NCBI GenBank assembly: GCA_046757925.1
Contig: JBHHZE010000001.1
Coordinates: forward strand, 109,523-173,522
Source: JAZDCZ01 sp046757925
Lineage (GTDB): Bacteria > Gemmatimonadota > Gemmatimonadetes > Gemmatimonadales > GWC2-71-9
DNA: 64,000 bases
Direction: 5' to 3'
The notes beneath the pieces are model-generated. The model ran no database searches and was not told the DNA's origin. It was given only the letters and a program-made list of their open reading frames with translations. Positions 58,197 through 64,000 of this stretch are shown here, piece by piece (the first letter of the stretch is position 1; each line of letters begins with the position of its first letter). Position numbers and translations under genes: made by a program.

Positions 58197-58933
58197 ACCT
58201 TTCAGTCTATTTCACGCCACTCGGCGTCACGGATCAGACGATTGCCGGGAGCCCCGTTGTAGTCGTCGATGTACTGAGAACCACAACCACCATAGTATCG
58301 GCCCTGGCAAACGGCGCGCGGGCGATACTGCCCGTGGCCAGCGCCGAAGAGGCGCTGCGACTCGCACAGAACCTGGAACACCCCGATCTCCTCCTGGCGG
58401 GCGAACGCGGCTCAAAACGCATCGATGGTTTCGCGCTCGGTAACTCTCCGCTCGAAATGACGGAGGATGTGGTGGCGGGGAAGACGCTCGTGATGGCGAC
58501 CACTAACGGAACCCCGGCGCTCGTTGCCGCCGGCAGCGGCGCCCCCGTGCTGATCGGCGCTGTCACCAACTTCACCGCCGTTGCGGCGAGAGCCCGGGCG
58601 GAACTCGATCTCTGCGGTAAACTCACTATCCTGTGTTCCGGACGCGAAGGAATGTTCGCGCTCGAGGACGCGTACTGCGCGGGAAGGATAGCCCAGGTGC
58701 TCGTGCCCGGGAGGGATCGTAGGGGTGTGGAGCTGAACGACGGCGCCATTGCAGCACTGCAACTGGTGCGACGCTACGGCGATAGGTGGAAGCGGGGCGT
58801 GGGCGCAAGCGCCGCCGCACGCGATCTCAAGCAGGCCGGTTTCAAGCCCGATCTGGAATTTGCGACCGGCGCAGATACGCACAGCGTCGTGCCGGTCTAC
58901 CGCGACAGGCACGTTACGGTAACTGAATCGTAG
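58193..58933 (+). CDS. comB: ComB-like 2-phosphosulfolactate phosphatase
   Basis: A 246-aa protein of the ComB family, with VVVVDVLRTTTTIVSALANGARAILPVASAEEALRLA, LLAGERGSKRIDGFALGNSPLEM, LVMATTNGTPALVAA and LTILCSGREGMFALEDAYCAGRI. The archaeal founding member removes phosphate from 2-phosphosulfolactate in coenzyme M synthesis. Bacterial homologues are common without that pathway, and no other coenzyme M gene is here, so the true substrate is unknown. ATG 58193 overlaps accC (ATGA). Confidence 0.87.
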   Translation: MNLSVYFTPLGVTDQTIAGSPVVVVDVLRTTTTIVSALANGARAILPVASAEEALRLAQNLEHPDLLLAGERGSKRIDGFALGNSPLEMTEDVVAGKTLVMATTNGTPALVAAGSGAPVLIGAVTNFTAVAARARAELDLCGKLTILCSGREGMFALEDAYCAGRIAQVLVPGRDRRGVELNDGAIAALQLVRRYGDRWKRGVGASAAARDLKQAGFKPDLEFATGADTHSVVPVYRDRHVTVTES

Positions 58934-58935
58934 CA

Positions 58936-61206
58936 ATGCCGCTCTCCTCCCGCCGCAGGCAGGAACTCATCGCGATTGTCTCTCTCCTGGCCGGAGTCTT
59001 CATCGGACTCGCGCTCCTCCCGTGGGACATTACGGGGCCGATGGGGCGCGCCGTGGGAAGGAGACTGTGGGAGTATTTTGGTTTGGGTGGTGCGCTCATC
59101 CCCGTGATGGGGATCGCGACGGGCCTCGCCGGCTTCGGGCGGTTTAGACAACTGGGACTCGGCCGCGCGGCGGTTCTTCTGGCGGGCCTCGTACTGCTGG
59201 TACCATTCGCCCTTGCGCTCGTCATGGGTATCAGGGTCGCCACCGACCTGGCGGCGAGCTACGGGGATTGGACCGTGCGACAGCAACTCGTCGGTGTAAT
59301 CCCTGCATTCGTAGCCGTATCGGCCGTGTCGATCGTTGGGACTGCTGGTGCCGTGATCGTGGGCGTGGTTGCGCTCTCGAGTCTCACGCTCTTTACGCTC
59401 GATTGGCACCCGTTTCGCAAACTCGAACCCGGCGAGCCCAAGCGTAGAAGCGAGCCCGGCGTACCCTCGCCCCCGGAAACGCCAGCTGGCGCTGCCAGGA
59501 CTTTCGAGGATGTGGATGACCTGCCGGCCCCCAAACGGCCGCCTCGGATGCTGAAAAAAGCTGCCAGGCCCGAAGAGGCATTGGACGAGTTGCCGCCGAT
59601 CGAGATGCTGGAGGGCATCGCCGCCGAGGCAGGTCTGGAAGACGACGAGGCACTCGATCGTCTGGGCGAGGTGCTGATCGAAACGTTGCGCACCTTCAAG
59701 GTCGAGGGTGAGATCGTGGGGCGCACCACGGGGCCCGTGGTAACCCAATTCGAGGTCAAACCGGCGCCCGGGGTCAAGGTCAGCAAGATCGCCGCACTGG
59801 CTGACGATCTCGCGCTCGCGATGCGTGCCAAATCGATCCGCATCGTGGCCCCCATACCCGGCAAGGCCGCCGTCGGTGTCGAGGTGCCCAACCCAACCCC
59901 GCGGATGGTATCGCTGCGGCGACTGTTGGAAACGCATGAGTGGGACGCGAGCCGTTCCGTGCTCCCCGTGGTCTTGGGCAGGGATCTCGAAGGTGAGCCG
60001 CGGATCGCAGACCTGGCCAAGATGCCGCACTTGTTGATTGCGGGAGCAACGGGGTCCGGCAAATCGGTGTGTATCAACACGATCATCACCAGCCTGGTGT
60101 ACCGCTACACGCCGCGCGAACTGCGCATGCTCATGATCGATCCCAAGATGGTAGAGCTGTCGATGTACAACACGCTGCCGCATCTGAGGCATCCGGTCGT
60201 GACCGATAACAAGCAGGCCGCGCAGACATTGAAGTGGGCCATGCGTGAGATGGACCGGCGCTACAAGCTGTTTCATGCGAACACCGCGAGGAATATCGAC
60301 GATTTCAATCGTAAGGTTGCGAGCGGGAAGGAGATGTTTGAGATCGGGGAGTTGGGAGTAGGGAGTGGGGCAGGTCAGGGTAAGGGAAGTACCGGTGCAG
60401 CGGAGAGCGAACTCACACCGTCCGGCACCACTCCCCACACCCCACTCCCCTACGACAACGGTCCTCTGCCATACATCGTCATCATAGTCGACGAACTAGC
60501 CGACCTCATGATGACCGTGCAGGCCGAGGTCGAGAAGCCGCTTGCTATACTAGCGCAGAAGGCCAGAGCGACCGGGATACACCTGATACTTGCGACGCAA
60601 CGGCCCAGCGTCAACGTGATCACGGGGCTCATCAAGGCGAATTTCCCCAGTAGGATAGCGTTTCGTGTGGCGTCCAAGGTCGACAGCCGCACGATCCTCG
60701 ATCAGAACGGTGCGGAAACGCTGCTGGGCAACGGCGACATGCTGTTCTTGCCACCCGGCAAGAGCGAGCCGGTGCGCGTGCAGGGTGCGTTCATCAGGAC
60801 CGAAGAGACCGAGGACTTGATGGAGTGGTATCGCGTGCGCAAGGCCGAGCGCGATGTGGAACTGGAGCGCCAGGGTGTGATGACGCCGGAGTCCCGCGAG
60901 GAAGACATTCTCGAGGTCATTGCGGCTTTGGAAGCAGAAGAAGCGGCGAGCGCTGCCGGTGGCGGCGATGGCGCGAGCGGAGGTACCGCCGACCGCGATG
61001 TTTTGTTTCGCGAAGCGGCGGAGACCTGCATTGCCAACCAACTAGGCTCCACCTCGCTGCTGCAACGCAAACTGCGGATCGGCTACGGTCGCGCCGCCAG
61101 AATCATCGATCAGTTGTACGAGGCAGGAATCCTGGGCCCGCCCGACGGATCCAAGGCCCGCGAAGTGTTGATCGGGATGGCGCAGGTGGATGAGTATTGT
61201 GAATGA
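58936..61206 (+). CDS. ftsK: DNA translocase FtsK with a repeat-encoded insertion
   Basis: FtsK/SpoIIIE, 756 aa, pumps chromosomal DNA through the closing septum. Four hydrophobic segments lie in the first 165 residues, then a linker and the motor: alpha/beta core with Walker A GATGSGKS (370-377), MLMIDPKMVELSMYN, and Walker B YIVIIVDELADLMM. A C-terminal winged-helix gamma domain (AETCIANQLGSTSLLQRKLRIGYGRAARIIDQLYEAGI) reads polar DNA sequences. Between residues 471 and 506, just before the Walker B strand, a 36-residue Gly/Ser/Thr/Pro stretch is encoded by a palindromic heptad repeat (60346-60453). ATG 58936 is two bases after comB. Confidence 0.95.
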   Translation: MPLSSRRRQELIAIVSLLAGVFIGLALLPWDITGPMGRAVGRRLWEYFGLGGALIPVMGIATGLAGFGRFRQLGLGRAAVLLAGLVLLVPFALALVMGIRVATDLAASYGDWTVRQQLVGVIPAFVAVSAVSIVGTAGAVIVGVVALSSLTLFTLDWHPFRKLEPGEPKRRSEPGVPSPPETPAGAARTFEDVDDLPAPKRPPRMLKKAARPEEALDELPPIEMLEGIAAEAGLEDDEALDRLGEVLIETLRTFKVEGEIVGRTTGPVVTQFEVKPAPGVKVSKIAALADDLALAMRAKSIRIVAPIPGKAAVGVEVPNPTPRMVSLRRLLETHEWDASRSVLPVVLGRDLEGEPRIADLAKMPHLLIAGATGSGKSVCINTIITSLVYRYTPRELRMLMIDPKMVELSMYNTLPHLRHPVVTDNKQAAQTLKWAMREMDRRYKLFHANTARNIDDFNRKVASGKEMFEIGELGVGSGAGQGKGSTGAAESELTPSGTTPHTPLPYDNGPLPYIVIIVDELADLMMTVQAEVEKPLAILAQKARATGIHLILATQRPSVNVITGLIKANFPSRIAFRVASKVDSRTILDQNGAETLLGNGDMLFLPPGKSEPVRVQGAFIRTEETEDLMEWYRVRKAERDVELERQGVMTPESREEDILEVIAALEAEEAASAAGGGDGASGGTADRDVLFREAAETCIANQLGSTSLLQRKLRIGYGRAARIIDQLYEAGILGPPDGSKAREVLIGMAQVDEYCE
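60346..60453 (+). repeat. Palindromic heptad element in frame inside ftsK
   Basis: The left arm 60346-60370 is a run of heptads of the type GGGAGT plus one base. The right arm 60428-60453 is built of CCACTCC, CCACACC and CCACTCC, and is nearly the reverse complement of the left. A 57-base GC-mixed loop separates them. The total of 108 nt equals 36 codons, so the frame is kept. Related heptads occur at 61784-61897 and 63791-63860. Confidence 0.75.
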
Positions 61207-61207
61207 T

Positions 61208-61277
61208 GTGAAACGTGAAAGGTGAAAAGTGAAAGAATATGCGGCCAGGTGCGTTTCACATTTCACACATCACTTTT
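61208..61277 (+). repeat. GTGAAAN heptad array with inverted partner, after ftsK
   Basis: Four exact heptads of the form GTGAAA plus one base (61208-61235) begin two bases after the ftsK stop. After an 18-base spacer come GTTTCAC, ATTTCAC and ACATCAC (61253-61273) and TTTT, which form the complementary arm. The RNA could fold into a long imperfect hairpin ending in a T-run and so may work as a terminator. The remaining 80 bases to yraN hold nothing I recognise. Confidence 0.75.
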
Positions 61278-61358
61278 GACTCGTGGGGATGCGTGGTTTC
61301 GCACCAGAATGCGTCGAATTGGTTATGCCCCAGGATCACCACTACGCTATCATCCCCC

Positions 61359-61757
61359 ATGGCAATCAAATCCGATCCGGCCGGCTGGACCGACCCGCGC
61401 CATAGGCGAGGTTACCAGGGCGAGGAAACCGCAAAGGGCTTTCTGGCTGCGGCCGGATGGGAAATCATGGCGCACCGCTTCAGGCTGGGGCGCATCGAGA
61501 TAGACTTGATCGCTCGCCGGGGATCGCTCATCGCGTTCGTCGAGGTCAAGACTCGCAAGACCAGGGCGTTCGGCAGCCCACTAGAGGCTGTGACCTGGGC
61601 TAAGAAGCGCGAGATCGTGCGGGTGGCGAGAGGGTGGATGGACCGCTACGGCCGGCGCGACTACGTGTATCGCTTTGACGTCATTGGCGTTACGCTCGGC
61701 AGGGAGGGTGTCCAGATCGAGCACGTCGAGGACGCGTTCAGGCCCGGCTGGCGATGA
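61359..61757 (+). CDS. yraN: YraN family (UPF0102) nuclease-like protein
   Basis: A 132-aa member of the UPF0102 family, which has a restriction-endonuclease-like fold. Motifs are RGYQGEETAKGFLAAAGWEIMAHRFR, then GRIEIDLIARRGSLIAFVEVKTRKTRAFGSPLEAV, giving the E-x(n)-D-x(n)-ExK metal site pattern (IEIDLI and VEVKTR). Its biochemical role in most bacteria is unknown. ATG 61359 (MAIKSDPAGW) is preferred; the longer frame above it runs through the repeat region. Confidence 0.9.
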   Translation: MAIKSDPAGWTDPRHRRGYQGEETAKGFLAAAGWEIMAHRFRLGRIEIDLIARRGSLIAFVEVKTRKTRAFGSPLEAVTWAKKREIVRVARGWMDRYGRRDYVYRFDVIGVTLGREGVQIEHVEDAFRPGWR

Positions 61758-61783
61758 GACGGATTTCGGGATATATTCGGGGG

Positions 61784-61897
61784 AGGAGTGCAGAATGCAG
61801 AGTGCAGAGTAGCATGCGGGAAACGGGGAGTAGGGAGCTGGGGGAGTGCTAGAATCGGCATTGGCAGCGAGGGTCCACTCATCACTCTCCACTCCCC
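61784..61897 (+). repeat. Heptad array between yraN and recA
   Basis: AGGAGTG, CAGAATG, CAGAGTG and CAGAGTA are consecutive heptads at 61784-61811. GGGGAGTAGGGAGCTGGGG follows at 61825-61843, and an inverse arm of TCCACTC, ATCACTC, TCCACTC plus CCC lies at 61874-61897. It fills most of the 218-bp gap before recA. The last part of the gap (61898-61975) holds a seven-T run (61929-61935) and CTAGA-GGGAGTA-TCTAG (61956-61972), with one heptad supplying the recA ribosome site. Confidence 0.7.
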
Positions 61898-61975
61898 AAC
61901 AACCTCAGAACTTCAGTAGGCATCAAAGTTTTTTTGAGAGAGTACACCAGACAACCTAGAGGGAGTATCTAGAAA

Positions 61976-63070
61976 ATGGCCGCAAAACAGTCCAACGGTG
62001 AGCTGGCACCGGGGCTCCCGGAGAACCGCCGCAAGGCGCTGAACCTGGCAATAGCACAAATAGAAAAAACCATAGGTAAGGGCTCGATCATGCGGATGGG
62101 TCAGGAATCCGCTCGGGTCAGAATCGACTCGATCTCCACGGGCGCGATGAACCTGGACGCCGCGATCGGTATTGGTGGCATCCCGCGGGGCCGGATCACA
62201 GAGATCTACGGCCCGGAGTCGAGCGGCAAGACAACTATCGCGCTCCACGTTGCGGCCCATGCGCAAGCCAACGGTGGAGTGGCGGCCTTCATCGATGCCG
62301 AACACGCGTTGGATGTCGAATACGCCATGAAACTCGGCGTCGATCTCGACAATCTGCTCGTGTCTCAGCCCGATACCGGCGAAGAGGCGCTCGAGATTGC
62401 AGAGATCCTGGTGCGCTCAGGCGCCGTGGACGTCATAGTGGTCGACTCGGTGGCGGCACTGGTACCCAAGGCCGAAATCGAGGGAGACATGGGCGATGCG
62501 CACGTCGGACTGCAGGCGCGGCTCATGTCTCAGGCGTTGCGCAAGCTGGCGGGCAGCATCAACCGCTCGCGCACGTCGGTGCTCTTCATCAATCAGTTGC
62601 GCGAGAAGATCGGCATCATGTTCGGGAACCCCGAGACCACCACCGGCGGCCGCGCCCTCAAGTTCTATGCGTCCGTGCGGCTCGACGTCAGGAGAATCGG
62701 CGCCGTCAAGGAGCGTGACGAAATCACCGGGAGCAAGGTCCGCATCAAGGTGGTGAAGAACAAGGTTGCGCCGCCGTTCAGGCAGGCCGAGTTCGACATC
62801 ATGTTCAACGAGGGAATAAGCCACGTTTCGCTGTTGGTGGATATTGGAGTCGAGGCCGGTGTGATCGACAAGAGTGGAGCGTGGTACTCCTACGGTAAGG
62901 AGCGCATCGGTCAGGGGCGTGAGAACGCCAAACTGTTCTTAAAGGACCACCCGGAGATGGCCGCGGAGGTCGAAGTCAAGGTCAAGGAGTTTCTGGGGAT
63001 CGAGGAAGTGAGCGAAGCTGGCCCCGTGGATATGGATGCGGTGGAGGACGCCGGGACCGTGAGCGACTAG
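61976..63070 (+). CDS. recA: Recombinase RecA
   Basis: RecA, 364 aa, forms filaments on single-stranded DNA, drives strand exchange and triggers the SOS response. It starts MAAKQSNGELAPGLPENRRKALNLAI, with Walker A GPESSGKTT (79-87), the L1 and L2 loops (around EGDMGDAHVGLQARLMSQALRKL and GNPETTTGGRALKFYASVRLDVRRIG) and an acidic C-terminal tail. ATG 61976 follows GGGAG by ten bases. I found no clear LexA box upstream. recX follows after 96 bases. Confidence 0.97.
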   Translation: MAAKQSNGELAPGLPENRRKALNLAIAQIEKTIGKGSIMRMGQESARVRIDSISTGAMNLDAAIGIGGIPRGRITEIYGPESSGKTTIALHVAAHAQANGGVAAFIDAEHALDVEYAMKLGVDLDNLLVSQPDTGEEALEIAEILVRSGAVDVIVVDSVAALVPKAEIEGDMGDAHVGLQARLMSQALRKLAGSINRSRTSVLFINQLREKIGIMFGNPETTTGGRALKFYASVRLDVRRIGAVKERDEITGSKVRIKVVKNKVAPPFRQAEFDIMFNEGISHVSLLVDIGVEAGVIDKSGAWYSYGKERIGQGRENAKLFLKDHPEMAAEVEVKVKEFLGIEEVSEAGPVDMDAVEDAGTVSD

Positions 63071-63103
63071 TGGAGCGCAGCACCGTTCGCGTTTGTAGGC
63101 TGG

Positions 63104-63122
63104 CGGTCGCCGTACGCGGCCG
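63104..63122 (+). terminator. Weak stem-loop after recA
   Basis: CGGTCGC and GCGGCCG can pair over seven bases (one G-T pair) around a CGTAC loop, 33 bases after the recA stop. No T-run follows; it may lower read-through into recX. Confidence 0.3.
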
Positions 63123-63166
63123 ACGAAGCTTTGATTGCGGGCTCCTAGCCGCTGGGTGAGGCCACG

Positions 63167-63805
63167 GTGCAGATCACAAAGATCCGGTCTGACAAGCGGG
63201 CTCCGGGCAACCTCGTGGTCGAGGTGGACGGGGCCCGTTTCGCCAGTGTCCCCGCCGAGGTCGTGTTGGAAATGCGCCTGTCCAGGGGTCTAACACTCGA
63301 TGACGGTCTGCGGGAACGCCTCTCGCACGCCGCCGACGTTTCGGCCGCATACCAGGTGGCGCTTCGCATGCTCGCGGCCCAGCCCCGGGCGGTCAACGAG
63401 ATGCTGCAGCGATTGCGGCAGCGCGGTCACCGCATGCCGGCGGTGTCGGAGGCCGTGGGCCGCCTCGAGGTCCGCGGTCTGTTAGACGACGTGAAGTTCG
63501 CTCGCAACTTTGCCCGCGTGAGATTGTCGCGCGGACACGGGCCACCACGGATCTTATCGGATCTTCTGGCGCGCGGTGTCGATCGCAAAATAGCATCCCG
63601 CGCCATCGACGAGGGCGTAGAGGCCGAAGGAATCGATCCCGTCCGAGAGGCTCGCACTCTTGCAGAAAAACGATCCGCCCAACTCGGCGACCTTCCCAGG
63701 CAGACCAAACGGCGCCGGTTGCTCGCATATCTCAGACGGCGGGGATACTCGGGCTACGAAGTGGGCGATATGGTGCGGGAGGTCATCGGGGGGAGTAGGG
63801 AGTAG
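63167..63805 (+). CDS. recX: Regulatory protein RecX
   Basis: RecX, 212 aa, is a helical-repeat protein that binds and limits RecA filaments. It contains VALRMLAAQPRAVNEMLQRLRQRGHRMPAVSEAVGRLEVRGLLDDVKFARNFARVRL, the core RecX pattern, and repeats ILSDLLARGVDRKIASRAIDE and KRRRLLAYLRRRGYSGYEV. GTG 63167 is chosen; it stands alone 96 bases after recA. The last residues (GGSRE) and the TAG stop are supplied by the heptad array that begins at 63791, so the C-terminus was shaped by the repeat. Confidence 0.93.
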   Translation: MQITKIRSDKRAPGNLVVEVDGARFASVPAEVVLEMRLSRGLTLDDGLRERLSHAADVSAAYQVALRMLAAQPRAVNEMLQRLRQRGHRMPAVSEAVGRLEVRGLLDDVKFARNFARVRLSRGHGPPRILSDLLARGVDRKIASRAIDEGVEAEGIDPVREARTLAEKRSAQLGDLPRQTKRRRLLAYLRRRGYSGYEVGDMVREVIGGSRE

Positions 63806-63860
63806 GGAGTGCAGAGTGCAGAGTGCAGAGTGCAGAGTGCAGAGTGTAGAGTGCAGGGAG
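63791..63860 (+). repeat. Heptad array at the 3' end of recX
   Basis: Ten consecutive heptads run without a break: GGGAGTA twice, GGGAGTG, CAGAGTG five times, TAGAGTG, CAGGGAG. The array includes the recX stop codon (63803-63805) and is followed by related GGGGTAGGGAGCT. It is the longest perfect heptad run in the window. Confidence 0.85.
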
Positions 63861-63878
63861 TATGGGGTAGGGAGCTAA

Positions 63879-63898
63879 CCCCAGGCGGAAGCCTGGGG
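63879..63898 (+). repeat. Perfect inverted repeat with GGAA loop
   Basis: CCCCAGGC (63879-63886) and GCCTGGGG (63891-63898) are exact complements around a GGAA (GNRA-type) loop, between the heptad array and the 43-bp tandem repeats. It resembles a REP-type palindrome and could also end recX transcription. Confidence 0.7.
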
Positions 63899-63903
63899 AC
63901 ATC

Positions 63904-64000
63904 CAATCCCAGGAGGGAAAACCCCGGGCTTGCGTGCGGGGCAGGCCAATCCCAGGAGGGAAAACCCCGGGCTTGCGTGCGGGGCAGGCCAATCCCAGGA
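63904..64000 (+). repeat. 43-bp tandem repeats, cut by the window end
   Basis: Two identical units (63904-63946 and 63947-63989) and the first 11 bases of a third (63990-64000) follow each other with a period of exactly 43 bases. Each unit contains the palindromic core CCCCGGGCTTGCGTGCGGGG. There are no unique spacers between units. The array continues beyond the window. Confidence 0.85.

Noticed and set aside
58897..60438. Minus-strand frame of 513 codons across ftsK
   Set aside because: It is antisense to conserved ftsK, and its peptide is rich in His, Arg and Gly with no family pattern.
61898..61975. LexA/SOS box upstream of recA
   Set aside because: I looked for the Gram-positive (GAAC-N4-GTTC) and alpha-proteobacterial (GTTC-N7-GTTC) forms and found none; CTAGA-N7-TCTAG is a palindrome but not a known SOS box.
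63783..63992. Short minus-strand frame at the window end
   Set aside because: Its peptide is only the translation of heptads and 43-bp repeats (LHSALCTLHSAL), so it is a repeat artefact.
63904..64000. CRISPR array
   Set aside because: The repeats follow each other directly with a 43-bp period and no unique spacers, and no cas gene is seen.

Overview
The window is a gene-dense stretch of about 64 kb of bacterial chromosome with high GC. The organism is a Gram-negative-type (diderm) bacterium: it has LptD, BamD, a full Tol-Pal set and lipoproteins. The most likely phylum is Gemmatimonadota. That is an inference from the style of the proteins (Pal with ADS-x-RAR-type charged repeats, an enlarged SecA, many TPR proteins, and DUF4321 next to TatA); no marker phylogeny was possible. 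Almost all genes lie on the plus strand in long operons with 1-4 nt stop/start overlaps. Only rpmB and a PpiD-like chaperone gene are on the minus strand. I saw no rRNA, tRNA, transposase, phage gene or CRISPR array, and no gene-free gap longer than about 220 bp.

Layout. 1-2131: end of the ribosomal/RNA polymerase operon (rpsD 3' part, rpoA, rplQ), a terminator, and convergent rpmB. 2234-15607: a nucleotide-sugar cassette (gmd-rmd, WbpA/B/E/D-type enzymes, UDP-glucose dehydrogenase, UDP-xylose synthase, UDP-glucuronate epimerase) with carB and murB inside it and no glycosyltransferase. 15579-18089: TPR and lipoprotein genes including bamD. 18052-28078: housekeeping genes nadD, secA, radC, rel/spoT, uvrB, tsaE, tsaB. 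28104-29773: ssb with a near-consensus promoter, then a LysM protein. 29960-39154: sugar epimerase, tolQ-tolR-tolA-tolB-pal-cpoB, then one ORF that joins a complete TatC to a complete LptD. 39318-44794: an orphan lipoprotein and hutH-hutU-hutI. 44837-53096: two large acidic TPR proteins flanking a polyprenyl synthase, DUF4321, tatA and the PpiD-like gene. 53097-58933: aroQ, an aminopeptidase P family gene, efp, accB, pilT, accC, comB. 58936-63805: ftsK, yraN, recA, recX. The last 3.7 kb is rich in seven-base repeat arrays, and the window ends in 43-bp tandem repeats.

How the genes work together. Much of the window serves the cell envelope: sugar nucleotides, MurB, the Bam, Lpt, Tol-Pal, Tat and Sec systems, a periplasmic folding factor and a polyprenyl chain maker. 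A second group handles translation and stress (RNAP alpha, ribosomal proteins, EF-P, TsaB/TsaE, Rel). A third handles DNA repair and segregation (RadC, UvrB, SSB, RecA, RecX, FtsK).

The most unusual observations are the TatC-LptD fusion, an in-frame 108-nt palindromic heptad element inside ftsK with related arrays at neighbouring gene ends, and a TPR gene that seems to start at CTG.
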